This document shows, piece after piece, positions 8,269 through 16,294 of a stretch of 64,000 bases of DNA. The position numbers and the translations under genes are program-made. The DNA comes from BOG-908 sp965199235 (GTDB taxonomy: Bacteria > Pseudomonadota > Alphaproteobacteria > Acetobacterales > Acetobacteraceae): NCBI GenBank assembly GCA_965199235.1, contig CBDAQU010000002.1, positions 310,001 through 374,000 of the forward strand. The letters run 5' to 3'. Each line of letters starts with the position of its first letter. Position 1 is the stretch's first letter. The notes under the pieces were generated by a model. That model worked only from the letters and a program-made list of their open reading frames with translations, searched no databases and had not been told where the DNA came from.

Positions 8269-9375
8269 ATGAGCCGCCGCAAAACCCTAGTCGCGGTAGC
8301 TGGCGCGGGCCTCGCTGTCGCGACCGCGAACGCGCAGCCGGTCAGCGGCCCCTATGTGAGCCTTGGCGGCGGAGGCAACATCCTGCAGGACGAGAAGCTT
8401 CAGGTGGACGGCACGGGCTTCAACGGCAGCAAGCTCGACTTCGACGGCGGACCGGCCGCCTCGGGCGCCGTGGGCTACGGGTTCGGCAACGGGTTCCGTG
8501 TGCAGGTCGACGGCGACTGGCGGCGCAACCGGCTGCACAGCGTGTCCAATTTCGGCGCCGGCGTCTCGGCAGGCGGCTACCAGGAAGCTTACGCGGCGAT
8601 GGCCGACGTGATCTTCGACCTCGACATCCACCAGCCCTGGATATTCCCCTATTTCGGCGCCGGCGCGGGCTATAGCTGGCAGCACTGGGACCATGTCCGC
8701 GCGTCCGGCTCCACGTCGAACAGCTTTGGCTTCAACGCGGTCTCGGCCGACGGGACGGACGGACATTTCGCCTATCAGGGCCTGTTCGGCGTGTCGCTGC
8801 CCCTGTCCGTCGTTCCGGGCCTGTCGTTCACGGCGGAGTACCGGTTCACCGGCGTTCCCAGCAAGACCAGCTTCGGCGCCAGCGGCCATGCCGGCCTGGT
8901 CGGGTTTTCGGGCACGGCAGGCGGCACCGCGTCCTACAACCACACCGGCCTGCTCGGCCTGCGTTACGCGCTGTTCCAGCCCGCCCCGCCTCCGCCGCCC
9001 TCCGTCGCAGCGACGCCTCAGCAGGGGGCGCCCGCGCCGGAACCCTCGCGCACCTACCTGGTGTTCTTCGACTGGGACCGCGCCGACCTGTCCGCGCGCG
9101 CACGCGCGATCGTGGCCGAGGCCGCGCAGGCAAGCACCCACGTGCAGACCACCCGCATCGAGGTGAACGGCTACACCGACCTGTCCGGCACCGCCGCCTA
9201 CAACCAGCGCCTCTCCGTGCGACGCGCGCAGAGCGTGGAGGCCGAACTGGTGCGCGACGGCGTGGCCCGCGGCCAGATCAGCATCCACGGTTTCGGTGAG
9301 AGCAACCCGCTGGTGCCGACCGCCGCAGGCGTGCGCGAGCCGCAGAACCGTCGGGTGGAGATCGTGCTGAAATAG
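8269..9375 (+). CDS. outer-membrane beta-barrel protein with C-terminal OmpA peptidoglycan-binding domain
   Basis: 368 residues from the ATG at 8269, which follows a purine-rich AGACGGAGACGA ribosome-binding stretch. A signal peptide ends near ATANAQP. Residues about 25-240 are an eight-strand barrel type (GPYVSLGGGGN, VGYGFGNGFRVQVDGDWR, PYFGAGAGYSW, ending LLGLRYALFQ). A proline-rich linker follows (PAPPPPPSVAATPQ). The OmpA-like domain runs from about residue 262 (FFDWDRADLS, VNGYTDLSGTAAYNQRLSVR, GFGESNPLVPT, NRRVEIVLK). It anchors the outer membrane to peptidoglycan. Confidence 0.92.
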   Translation: MSRRKTLVAVAGAGLAVATANAQPVSGPYVSLGGGGNILQDEKLQVDGTGFNGSKLDFDGGPAASGAVGYGFGNGFRVQVDGDWRRNRLHSVSNFGAGVSAGGYQEAYAAMADVIFDLDIHQPWIFPYFGAGAGYSWQHWDHVRASGSTSNSFGFNAVSADGTDGHFAYQGLFGVSLPLSVVPGLSFTAEYRFTGVPSKTSFGASGHAGLVGFSGTAGGTASYNHTGLLGLRYALFQPAPPPPPSVAATPQQGAPAPEPSRTYLVFFDWDRADLSARARAIVAEAAQASTHVQTTRIEVNGYTDLSGTAAYNQRLSVRRAQSVEAELVRDGVARGQISIHGFGESNPLVPTAAGVREPQNRRVEIVLK

Positions 9376-9387
9376 CAGGCTCGCGCC

Positions 9388-10491
9388 TCAGTCGGCCGCC
9401 TCGCGCGTGGTGACGTTCTCCAGCAGCGCGGTGCTCATCTGGTCCTGTCCGGCCTGCCAGCGGTCGGCGATCGTCGCCCGCGAGAAATCGAACGGCTTGC
9501 CCAGTCCCGCCTCGTCCAGGCCGGCGCGATACGCGATCACGACGATGTCGGCCGGCCCGCCCCGCCCTTCGGCGACGGCAGCCGCGATGTCCGGCTCGGC
9601 GCGCTGGTCCTGCGTCAGCCGCGCGCCGAGCCGGGCGATCACCTGCCGAAGCCGGCCCTCGCGCGCCTGCGCCTCCAGCAGCCGGGCGGTCTGGTTGCCG
9701 AAGGCGAGGTCGCCCGCGCGGGACGCGCCGGAGGCCAGGGTGCTGGGCCTGCTGCCTTCCGCGGCGAACAGATCGACCACGTAGCACTGCATGTCGCGCG
9801 CTGCCGGGTCGGTCAGCACCAGGTCGAGCGGCGCGTTGGACGACAGGCCGCCATCGCCCAGCAGCCGGCCTTCGATCTCGATCGGGGCGAACAGCGGCAG
9901 CAGGGCGCAGGATGCCAGGATGTGGTCCGGGGTGAGCACGCAGCCTTTCCCCGTGTCGAAGGCCAGGCGATGGCCGGTCACCACCTCGGTCGCGGCGATC
10001 GTGACGCGCATCGGCCCCCGGTTGAGGCGGTCGAAATCGATCAGCGCGGCCAGCCGCTCGCGCAGCGGTTCGAGGTCGTAGAGCGCCGGCACGTCCTGAA
10101 CGCCGGCCCTGGGCGCCGGGGCGAGGCGGGGCCGGAACAGGCCCGGGCGGCCCAGCAGCAGGGTCTGCCACACGGCCAGCTGGTTGCAGGCCTGGCGCCA
10201 CGGCCCGTCCGGCGGGGCGCCGAACCAGAACGAGAGCAGGGGCGTGGGATCGCTTGCTACCCCGTCCCAGAACTGCCGCAGGCGCGCGACCCGTTTGCCG
10301 GGCGGGTTGCCGGCGATTAGGCAGGCGGTGACCGCGCCGATCGAACTGCCAGCGGTCCAGCCGAGGCTGCCGGCAAGCCCGGCCTGGTCCATAGCGGCAT
10401 AGGCGCCGGCCGCGAACGCGCCCATGCCGATGCCGCCCGCCAGCACCAGGGCGGATGGTTTGAGTCCGGCAGGGTTGAACGCCACGGTCAC
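9388..10491 (-). CDS. patatin-like phospholipase
   Basis: 367 residues, GTG start overlapping the stop of the upstream 52-residue gene. The patatin features are all present: the glycine-rich oxyanion region LAGGIGMGAF (residues 17-26), the nucleophile elbow GSSIG with Ser50, and the catalytic Asp in the GDGGLSSNAPLD motif. No signal peptide is evident, so it is probably cytoplasmic or membrane-associated. These enzymes are acyl hydrolases acting on phospholipids or related lipids; the exact substrate is not visible. Confidence 0.9.
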   Translation of the reverse strand: MTVAFNPAGLKPSALVLAGGIGMGAFAAGAYAAMDQAGLAGSLGWTAGSSIGAVTACLIAGNPPGKRVARLRQFWDGVASDPTPLLSFWFGAPPDGPWRQACNQLAVWQTLLLGRPGLFRPRLAPAPRAGVQDVPALYDLEPLRERLAALIDFDRLNRGPMRVTIAATEVVTGHRLAFDTGKGCVLTPDHILASCALLPLFAPIEIEGRLLGDGGLSSNAPLDLVLTDPAARDMQCYVVDLFAAEGSRPSTLASGASRAGDLAFGNQTARLLEAQAREGRLRQVIARLGARLTQDQRAEPDIAAAVAEGRGGPADIVVIAYRAGLDEAGLGKPFDFSRATIADRWQAGQDQMSTALLENVTTREAAD

Positions 10492-10646
10492 TTGTAGCCG
10501 CCGCTGTCCTCGCGGTCCTGGCCCGCCCGCTCCTGGGCGCCGGTGTCCACCGGTTTGGGCGCGTTAGCCGGCGCCGGACCGCCACCCGGCTGTTTGGTGG
10601 GGTCCGCAGGCGTGTCCGCCTGTACGCCCTTGCTGCTGTCCGTCAT
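10488..10646 (-). CDS. 52-residue Pro/Gly-rich, probably disordered protein
   Basis: Starts at the ATG at 10646 (MTDSSKGVQADTPADPTKQP) and ends DREDSGGYK. It is rich in Pro, Ala, Gly, Asp and Gln, without hydrophobic segments, so it is likely unstructured. Its TGA overlaps the GTG start of the patatin gene by 2 bases (GTGA), which argues that it is really translated. No family is recognised. Confidence 0.5.
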   Translation of the reverse strand: MTDSSKGVQADTPADPTKQPGGGPAPANAPKPVDTGAQERAGQDREDSGGYK

Positions 10647-10804
10647 GTGTTTCTGAACCCCCGCTCCGGCCTCAGCGCGGGCACAACGTGTCGTGCGGCC
10701 CGATGTTGCGCGTGCTTCCCGCCTGAACACAGGGTGGTACCGGCTCATGAACGCGGCGCTGCAGGTGAGAGGTGTTCCGGCGTGAAGCACTTGTCCGATC
10801 GACA

Positions 10805-11209
10805 TCACCGCCCCAGCATGTCCGCCTCTATCCGCTCGATCTCCGCATCCGAAAACCCGAAATGGTGCGCCGCCTCGTGCACCAGCACGCTGGCGACCAG
10901 GCGGGCCAGATCCTCGCCGGCGTCGATCCATTCCACCAGGATCGCCTGGCGGTAGAGCACGATGCGGTCGGGAAGCTGGACCGGGTCGGCCACGCTTCGC
11001 TCGGTGAGCGGGATGCCGTGGTACAGGCCCGTCAGCTCCCAAGGGTTGTCGAGACCGACGGCGGCCAGCGTGTCGTCGTCGGCCAGGTCCTCGACCAGGA
11101 TGGCCACGCCCGCCATGTGGCGGGACAGTCGGGGCGGCAGGGCGGCCAGTGCCGCTTCGGCCATGACCAGGACGTCTTCTTCGGTGGGCGGGGTAGTGTA
11201 GGCTTGCAT
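10805..11209 (-). CDS. metallopeptidase family protein (minimal zincin, DUF1025-type)
   Basis: 134 residues, the usual length. It carries HEAAHHFGFSD at residues 111-121, the extended zincin motif in which His111, His115 and possibly Asp121 bind metal and Glu112 is catalytic. Upstream motifs DNPWELTGLYHGIPL and PDRIVLYRQAI are typical of this small family, which has no signal peptide. The physiological substrate is not known. It is divergent from the pterin dehydratase gene with about 30 bases between starts. Confidence 0.88.
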   Translation of the reverse strand: MQAYTTPPTEEDVLVMAEAALAALPPRLSRHMAGVAILVEDLADDDTLAAVGLDNPWELTGLYHGIPLTERSVADPVQLPDRIVLYRQAILVEWIDAGEDLARLVASVLVHEAAHHFGFSDAEIERIEADMLGR

Positions 11210-11239
11210 CGATTCTGCTCCTGACCGATCGGACCGTAG

Positions 11240-11536
11240 ATGCCTGCACCCCTAACCCAAGCGCAACGCGCCGCCTTGCCGCAGAATTTGCCGCACTGGA
11301 CGATGCTGCCGGACCGCGACGCGATCCGGCGGACCCTGAAATTCACCGATTTCAGCGCCGCCTGGGGATTCATGAGCCGCGTGGCCCTGCTGGCAGAGGC
11401 GCAGGACCACCACCCGGAATGGGAGAACGTGTACAACCGGGTCACCATCACGCTGACCACGCACGATACGGGCGGGCTCTCGGAGCGCGACGTGAAACTC
11501 GCATCCTCCATCGACCGGCTGGCCCAGGGCGCCTGA
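11240..11536 (+). CDS. phhB: 4a-hydroxytetrahydrobiopterin (pterin-4a-carbinolamine) dehydratase
   Basis: 98 residues, the full family size. The active-site motif HHPEW (in AQDHHPEWENVYNRV) and the later TTHDTGGLSERD are characteristic. It recycles the oxidised pterin cofactor of aromatic amino-acid hydroxylases. No hydroxylase is in the window, but tyrosine catabolic genes (hppD, hmgA) lie 20 kb away and could share the pathway. Confidence 0.93.
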   Translation: MPAPLTQAQRAALPQNLPHWTMLPDRDAIRRTLKFTDFSAAWGFMSRVALLAEAQDHHPEWENVYNRVTITLTTHDTGGLSERDVKLASSIDRLAQGA

Positions 11537-11622
11537 CCCGGGCGCCGCGCCGGCCGGATTTGGCTGATACGCCCCGCGTCTGGCATACAGCCCAGCCAAC
11601 CAGACGTGCCCGAGGAAATCCC

Positions 11623-11799
11623 ATGGTGTTCAAGCCCAACTACAATTTCCAGCGCGCCGAACGCGAGCGCGCCAAGGAAGCCAAGGCGGAGGCCAAGAAG
11701 GCCGAGAAGGCCGAGGCCAAGCGGCGGGCGGCCGCAGGCGAGCCGCCGCTGCAGGCGAGCGCCGACGAGCCAGAGGCAGCGGAGCCGGATGCCGAATAA
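11623..11799 (+). CDS. small Lys/Ala/Glu-rich protein
   Basis: 58 residues beginning MVFKPNYNFQRAERERAKEA and continuing with a highly charged helical run (KAEAKKAEKAEAKRRAAA), then an acidic tail. Such small coiled or nucleic-acid-associated proteins are common in alphaproteobacteria; no function can be assigned. The TAA stop overlaps the next ATG (TAATG), so the two are coupled. Confidence 0.6.
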   Translation: MVFKPNYNFQRAERERAKEAKAEAKKAEKAEAKRRAAAGEPPLQASADEPEAAEPDAE

Positions 11800-12023
11800 T
11801 GCCGCCCAAGCGCAAGATACTCAGCAGCTTCGTCGCCTTCGACGTGATGTACACGGACGGCACCCGCAGCTCCAACCGCCGCGTGCCCTACACCGAGCTG
11901 GGCGGGCTGGACGGGGACGAGCCGGCCAAGGTCTTTATCGAGGCGCAGGATCGGGAGATCGGTGCGGCGTCCGGGCGGCCGAGGGCGGCGATCAAGTCGA
12001 TTGCTCGGACGCCGCAGAGGTGA
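11799..12023 (+). CDS. conserved-looking small protein of unknown function
   Basis: 74 residues (MPPKRKILSSFVAFDVMYTD, ending AAIKSIARTPQR). It has a beta-rich centre (SNRRVPYTELGGLDGDEPAK) and basic ends, with no membrane segment. It overlaps the stop of the upstream Lys-rich gene by one base. Its own TGA lies at the left border of a type IV repeat that fills the gap to thrC. Not recognised. Confidence 0.6.
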   Translation: MPPKRKILSSFVAFDVMYTDGTRSSNRRVPYTELGGLDGDEPAKVFIEAQDREIGAASGRPRAAIKSIARTPQR

Positions 12024-12149
12024 AGCGGTCCTTTTTTGAAAAGAAGAACCAAAAAACTTTTGACTCCTCGGGCGCTTCGCTCGGAAAGCTCAGCCTGACG
12101 GACTCAAAAGTTTTTTGCTGCTTTTCAAAAAGACAGTCCTGACTTGCTT
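12022..12149 (+). repeat. type IV inverted-repeat element filling the gap before thrC
   Basis: An A/T-rich element with long inverted arms: left about 12031-12066 (TTTTTTGAAAAGAAG, then CAAAAAACTTTTGAC) and right about 12101-12132 (GACTCAAAAGTTTTTTG, then CTGCTTTTCAAAA). It starts inside the upstream TGA stop codon and its right end contains the TTG start of thrC. A second copy with the same two junctions lies between hppD and hmgA (33941-34064). It could act as an attenuator or terminator. Confidence 0.75.
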
Positions 12150-13541
12150 TACCTGTCCACCCGCGGCCGATCCGCCCCCCAGGACTTCGCCGGCATCCTC
12201 CTCAACGGCCTGGCCGAAGACGGCGGGTTATACATGCCTGAAACCTGGCCGCATCTGACCCACGCCGACCTGCGCGACCTGCGCGGCCTGCCCTACCCCG
12301 AACTCGCCGCCCGCGTCATCGCCCCGTTCACCGGCGACACCATCCCGTTCGAGACTCTCGGCCGCTTCTGCCGCGAGGCCTATGCCGGCTTCCGCCACCC
12401 CGCCACCGTGCCGCTGGTCCAACTCGAAACCAACCTGTGGGCGCTGGAGCTGTTCCACGGCCCGACGCTGGCGTTCAAGGACGTCGCCATGCAGCTGCTC
12501 GGCCGGCTGTTCGACCACGTGCTGGCCGAACGCGGGCAGCGCATCGCCATCGTCGGCGCCACCTCCGGCGACACCGGATCGGCCGCCATCGAGGCGTGCA
12601 GGGGCCGCAGCCAGCTCGACATCGTCATCCTGCACCCGGCCGGCCGTACCAGCGAGGTGCAGCGGCGGCAGATGACGACGGTGCGGGCGCCCAACGTCGC
12701 CAACCTGGCCGTCGACGGCAATTTCGACGACTGCCAGGACCTGGTGAAGGCGATGTTCGCCGACGCGGCGTTCCGGCGGGAGATGCACCTTGCCGCCGTC
12801 AACTCGATCAACTGGGCGCGCATCGCCGCCCAGATCCCCTACTACGTGGCAGCGGCGCTGGCCGTCGGGGCGCCGGAGCGCGAGGTGGCGTTCAGCGTGC
12901 CCACCGGCAACTTCGGCAACGTGCTGGCAGCCTGGGCCGCGCGGCGCATGGGCCTGCCGGTGGCGCGGCTGATCGTGGCGAGCAACCGCAACGACATCCT
13001 GACACGCTTCCTGGCCGGCAACGACATGTCGGTGCGCACGGTCATGCCCAGCCTGTCGCCCAGCATGGACATCGGCGTCAGCTCCAATTTCGAGCGCCTG
13101 CTGTTCGAACTGCTCGGCCGCGACCCCGCGCGCACCGCCGCCGCCATGCAGGGCTTCCGCGCCACCGGCCGGATGGAGGTGCCGCACGCCGCCTGGCAGC
13201 ATGCGCGCGCGCTGTTTCACGGTTTTGGGCTGGACGACGAGGGCACCACGGCGGAGATCGCCCGCCTGCATGCCGAATGCGGCTACCTGGCCGATCCCCA
13301 CACCGCAATCGGCATCGCCGCGGCCCGCGCGCAGCCCTGCGCGCATCTGCCGACCATCGCGGTGGCGACCGCGCACCCGGCCAAGTTCCCAGATGCCATG
13401 CAGCGCGCGACCGGAAGCCTGCCCCCCCTGCCCGCGCACCTCGCCGACCTATATGACAGGGACGAGACATACGCCCACGTTCCGAACGACCTGGCGCAGG
13501 TCCAGGCCGCCATCCGCGCTTTCGCATCGAGGACCCATTGA
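12144..13541 (+). CDS. thrC: threonine synthase
   Basis: 465 residues, the size of the longer proteobacterial threonine synthases. It converts O-phosphohomoserine to threonine using PLP. The N-terminus MLYLSTRGRS matches the usual MxYxSTRG start, so the TTG at 12144 is accepted although it lies inside the right end of a repeat. The PLP lysine is Lys112 in GPTLAFKDVAMQ. Other family motifs are GATSGDTGSAAIEA, NSINWARIAAQIPYY and SFSV-like FSVPTGNFGNVLA. The TGA overlaps the ATG of the M16 peptidase gene by one base. Confidence 0.96.
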   Translation: MLYLSTRGRSAPQDFAGILLNGLAEDGGLYMPETWPHLTHADLRDLRGLPYPELAARVIAPFTGDTIPFETLGRFCREAYAGFRHPATVPLVQLETNLWALELFHGPTLAFKDVAMQLLGRLFDHVLAERGQRIAIVGATSGDTGSAAIEACRGRSQLDIVILHPAGRTSEVQRRQMTTVRAPNVANLAVDGNFDDCQDLVKAMFADAAFRREMHLAAVNSINWARIAAQIPYYVAAALAVGAPEREVAFSVPTGNFGNVLAAWAARRMGLPVARLIVASNRNDILTRFLAGNDMSVRTVMPSLSPSMDIGVSSNFERLLFELLGRDPARTAAAMQGFRATGRMEVPHAAWQHARALFHGFGLDDEGTTAEIARLHAECGYLADPHTAIGIAAARAQPCAHLPTIAVATAHPAKFPDAMQRATGSLPPLPAHLADLYDRDETYAHVPNDLAQVQAAIRAFASRTH

Positions 13542-14809
13542 TGAGCACTGATCCCATCCAGGTCACCCGGCTGCCCAACGGCCTGACCGTGGTGACCGAG
13601 ACGATGGACCGGGTGGAGACTGTGTCGCTCGGCGCCTACGTCGCCAGCGGCACCCGCAACGAGGATGCCTCGCAGAACGGCGTCAGCCACTTCCTCGAAC
13701 ACATGGCGTTCAAGGGCACCGAGCGGCGCACCGCCGCCGACATCGCCGAGGCGGTGGAGAACGTGGGCGGCCACATCAACGCCTACACCGCGCGCGAGCA
13801 GACCGCCTACTACGTCAAGATGCTGAAGGAGGACCTGGAGCTCGGCGCCGACATCGTCGGCGACATCCTGACCCATTCCACCTTCGCGCCCGACGAGGTG
13901 GAGCGCGAGCGCGGCGTGATCCTGCAGGAGATCGGCCAGGCCAACGACACGCCGGACGACATCATCTTCGACCACTTCCAGGAGACCGCCTACCCGAACC
14001 AGCCGATGGGCCGGCCCGTGCTGGGCACGGAGGCGATCATCCGCGGCATGCAGGGCGCGGACATCCAGGCCTACATGCGCGCCCATTACGCGGCCAGCAA
14101 CGTGGTCGTCGCAGCCTCAGGCGCGCTGCGCCACGAGCGGGTCGTCGAGCTGGTGCAGGCGCATTTCGCCGACCTGCCGGCAGAAGTGCAGCGCCCGGTG
14201 CAGCCCGGCCGCTACGCCGGCGGTGAGTTCCGCGAGGAACGCGACCTGGACCAGGTGCACGTGGTTCTGGGCTTCCCCTCCGTCGGCTACTCGGACCCCG
14301 ACTACTACCCTGTGCTGCTGCTCTCCGGCCTGCTCGGCGGCGGCATGTCCTCCCGCCTGTTCCAGGAGATCCGCGAAAAACGCGGCCTGGTCTACTCGGT
14401 CTATTCCTTCACCGCGCCCTTCATGGAAACCGGCCTGTTCGGCATCTATGCCGGCACCGGCGAGGCTGAGGCGGCCGAGCTGGTGCCGGCGACGCTGGAG
14501 GAGCTGCAGCGCGTGCAGGTCGACGCCAGCCAAGCCGAGCTGGACCGTGCCCGCGCGCAGGTCAAGGCGAGCCTGCTGATGAGCATGGAGAGCACCGGCA
14601 GCCGCTGCGAACAGCTCTCGCGCCAGATCCAGGTGTTCGGGCGCGTCATCCCGACGGCCGAGACGGTGGCCAAGCTGGAGGCGGTCGGCGTCGCCGATGT
14701 GCGGCGCGCCGCCGCCCGGATTTTCAAGGGCGTGCCGACGCTGGCGGCACTCGGCCCGGCGCAGAGCGTGCCGAGCCTGTCGATGATCACGGAGCGGCTG
14801 GCGGCATGA
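13541..14809 (+). CDS. M16 family zinc peptidase (mitochondrial-processing-peptidase-like)
   Basis: 422 residues from the ATG that overlaps the thrC stop (TGATG). The inverted zinc motif HxxEH is visible as HFLEH at residues 50-54 (His50, Glu53, His54), and the downstream metal-binding Glu lies in the EVERERGVILQEI region. The C-terminal half (RGLVYSVYSFTAPF, GIYAGT) is the second M16 domain. No signal peptide is seen, so it is likely cytoplasmic, as for alphaproteobacterial PqqF/MPP-like homologues. thrC followed by an M16 peptidase is a common alphaproteobacterial pair. Confidence 0.93.
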   Translation: MSTDPIQVTRLPNGLTVVTETMDRVETVSLGAYVASGTRNEDASQNGVSHFLEHMAFKGTERRTAADIAEAVENVGGHINAYTAREQTAYYVKMLKEDLELGADIVGDILTHSTFAPDEVERERGVILQEIGQANDTPDDIIFDHFQETAYPNQPMGRPVLGTEAIIRGMQGADIQAYMRAHYAASNVVVAASGALRHERVVELVQAHFADLPAEVQRPVQPGRYAGGEFREERDLDQVHVVLGFPSVGYSDPDYYPVLLLSGLLGGGMSSRLFQEIREKRGLVYSVYSFTAPFMETGLFGIYAGTGEAEAAELVPATLEELQRVQVDASQAELDRARAQVKASLLMSMESTGSRCEQLSRQIQVFGRVIPTAETVAKLEAVGVADVRRAAARIFKGVPTLAALGPAQSVPSLSMITERLAA

Positions 14810-14852
14810 TACTCACTCGTCGGTCGTCGGTTTACAGTCGTCAGAGGGGCGC

Positions 14853-16181
14853 ATGAGCCTGGACTTGCTGCAGGATTTGCTGAGCGCTGCAAAGAAGGCG
14901 GGGGCGGACAAGGCGGACGCCATCCTGGTTGCCCGCACGTCGCTCAGCGTGGAGCGTCGGCTCGGCACGACGGAGACGCTGGAGCGGTCCGAATCGAAGG
15001 ACCTCGGCCTGCGAGTGTTCACCGGCGCCAAGAGCGCCATCGTGTCTGCGACAAGCGCCGACCCCGCGCGCTTCGCGGCACTCGCCGGGCGCGCGCTGGC
15101 GATGGCGCGCGTCGTGCCGGACGATGCGCTGGCCGATCTGTGCGCGGATGCCGCCCCGCCGGAGGATGCGGGCGGCCTTGACCTCGTCGACGACGCCGAA
15201 CCGGACGTGGACGCGCTGATCGCGCGCGCCGAGACGGCAGAGAGCGCGGCGCTCGGCGTGCACGGCGTCACCAATTCGGAGGGCGGCAGCGCCGGCTTCG
15301 GACGGACGGAGATGTTCCTGGCGACCTCGGCAGGGTTCGCCGGCCGCTACGCGCGCAGCTACCACTCGCATTCGGCCAGCGTGATCGCAGGCGCCGGCAC
15401 CGCCATGCAGCGCGACTACGACTATCACGGGGCCACCCACCTGTCCGACCTGGACGATCCCGCAGCGATCGGCCACAGCGCCGGGGAACGGGCTGTGTCT
15501 CGGCTGAACCCGACGCGGCCGAAGACCGGGAAGATGCCGGTCGTCTACGACCCGCGCGTGTCCAACAGCCTGGTGGGCCACCTGTCCGGCGCGATCAACG
15601 GCGCCGGCGTGGCGCGCGGCACCAGCTACCTCAAGGAGCGGATGGGCGACACACTGTTCCGGCGCGGGGTGTTCATCCACGACGACCCGCGCCGGGTGCG
15701 CGGCAGCCGGTCGGGCACCTTCGACGCGGAGGGTGTGCCGACGCGGCCGCGCGCCTTCATCGAGGACGGCGTGCTGACCAGCTGGGTGCTGGATGGCAGA
15801 ACCGCCCGCCAACTGTCCTTGCGCACCACCGGCCACGCCAGCCGCGGCACCGGCGGGCCGCCGGGACCGTCCGCCACAAACCTCTACATGGCCCCCGGCA
15901 AGCCCTCGCCCGCCGAGCTGATGGCCGACATCGACGAAGGCGTGTACGTCACCGAACTGATCGGCATGGGCATCAACGGCCTGACCGGCGATTACAGCCG
16001 GGGTGCTGCCGGCTTCATGATCCGCAAGGGCGCGCTGGCCGAGCCGGTGGCGGAAATCACCATCGCCGGCAACCTGATCGACATGTTCGCGGGCCTGGTG
16101 CCGGCGAACGACCTGCGGTTCCGTCGCGGCACCGATGCGCCGACGATCAGGGTGGACGGGCTGACGGTGGCTGGCGCTTAG
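14853..16181 (+). CDS. pmbA: TldD/PmbA family metalloprotease regulator (PmbA/TldE)
   Basis: 442 residues, matching PmbA. Motifs include LGLRVFTGAKSAIVSATSAD near the N-terminus, PVVYDPRVSNSLVGHL and GRTARQLSLRTTGHASRG in the middle, and ITIAGNLIDMF near the end, all typical of this family. With TldD it forms a protease that unfolds and degrades short peptides. Its TAG stop is the first base triplet of a type I repeat (TAGAGCAATG), so the original C-terminus may have been trimmed or slightly altered by that insertion. Confidence 0.92.
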   Translation: MSLDLLQDLLSAAKKAGADKADAILVARTSLSVERRLGTTETLERSESKDLGLRVFTGAKSAIVSATSADPARFAALAGRALAMARVVPDDALADLCADAAPPEDAGGLDLVDDAEPDVDALIARAETAESAALGVHGVTNSEGGSAGFGRTEMFLATSAGFAGRYARSYHSHSASVIAGAGTAMQRDYDYHGATHLSDLDDPAAIGHSAGERAVSRLNPTRPKTGKMPVVYDPRVSNSLVGHLSGAINGAGVARGTSYLKERMGDTLFRRGVFIHDDPRRVRGSRSGTFDAEGVPTRPRAFIEDGVLTSWVLDGRTARQLSLRTTGHASRGTGGPPGPSATNLYMAPGKPSPAELMADIDEGVYVTELIGMGINGLTGDYSRGAAGFMIRKGALAEPVAEITIAGNLIDMFAGLVPANDLRFRRGTDAPTIRVDGLTVAGA

Positions 16182-16294
16182 AGCAATGTCACGCAGACCG
16201 GAACAGTCGAAGTGACGGAATTGCCCGCCAAAACAGGGTCTCGACCGGTTTGAGGTACGCCTACTCTCGGACACTCTGCGTGAACCCGGTCTAG
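16179..16294 (+). repeat. type I dispersed repeat, copy 2; left border of the sulfotransferase cassette
   Basis: Runs from TAGAGCAATG (which includes the pmbA stop) to ACCCGGTCTAG. It is followed by TAACGACAGCTAG, also found inverted at 17493-17505. A partial type II hairpin follows (about 16305-16346, GTGATCGCGTCGGCTGCC). Confidence 0.75.
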
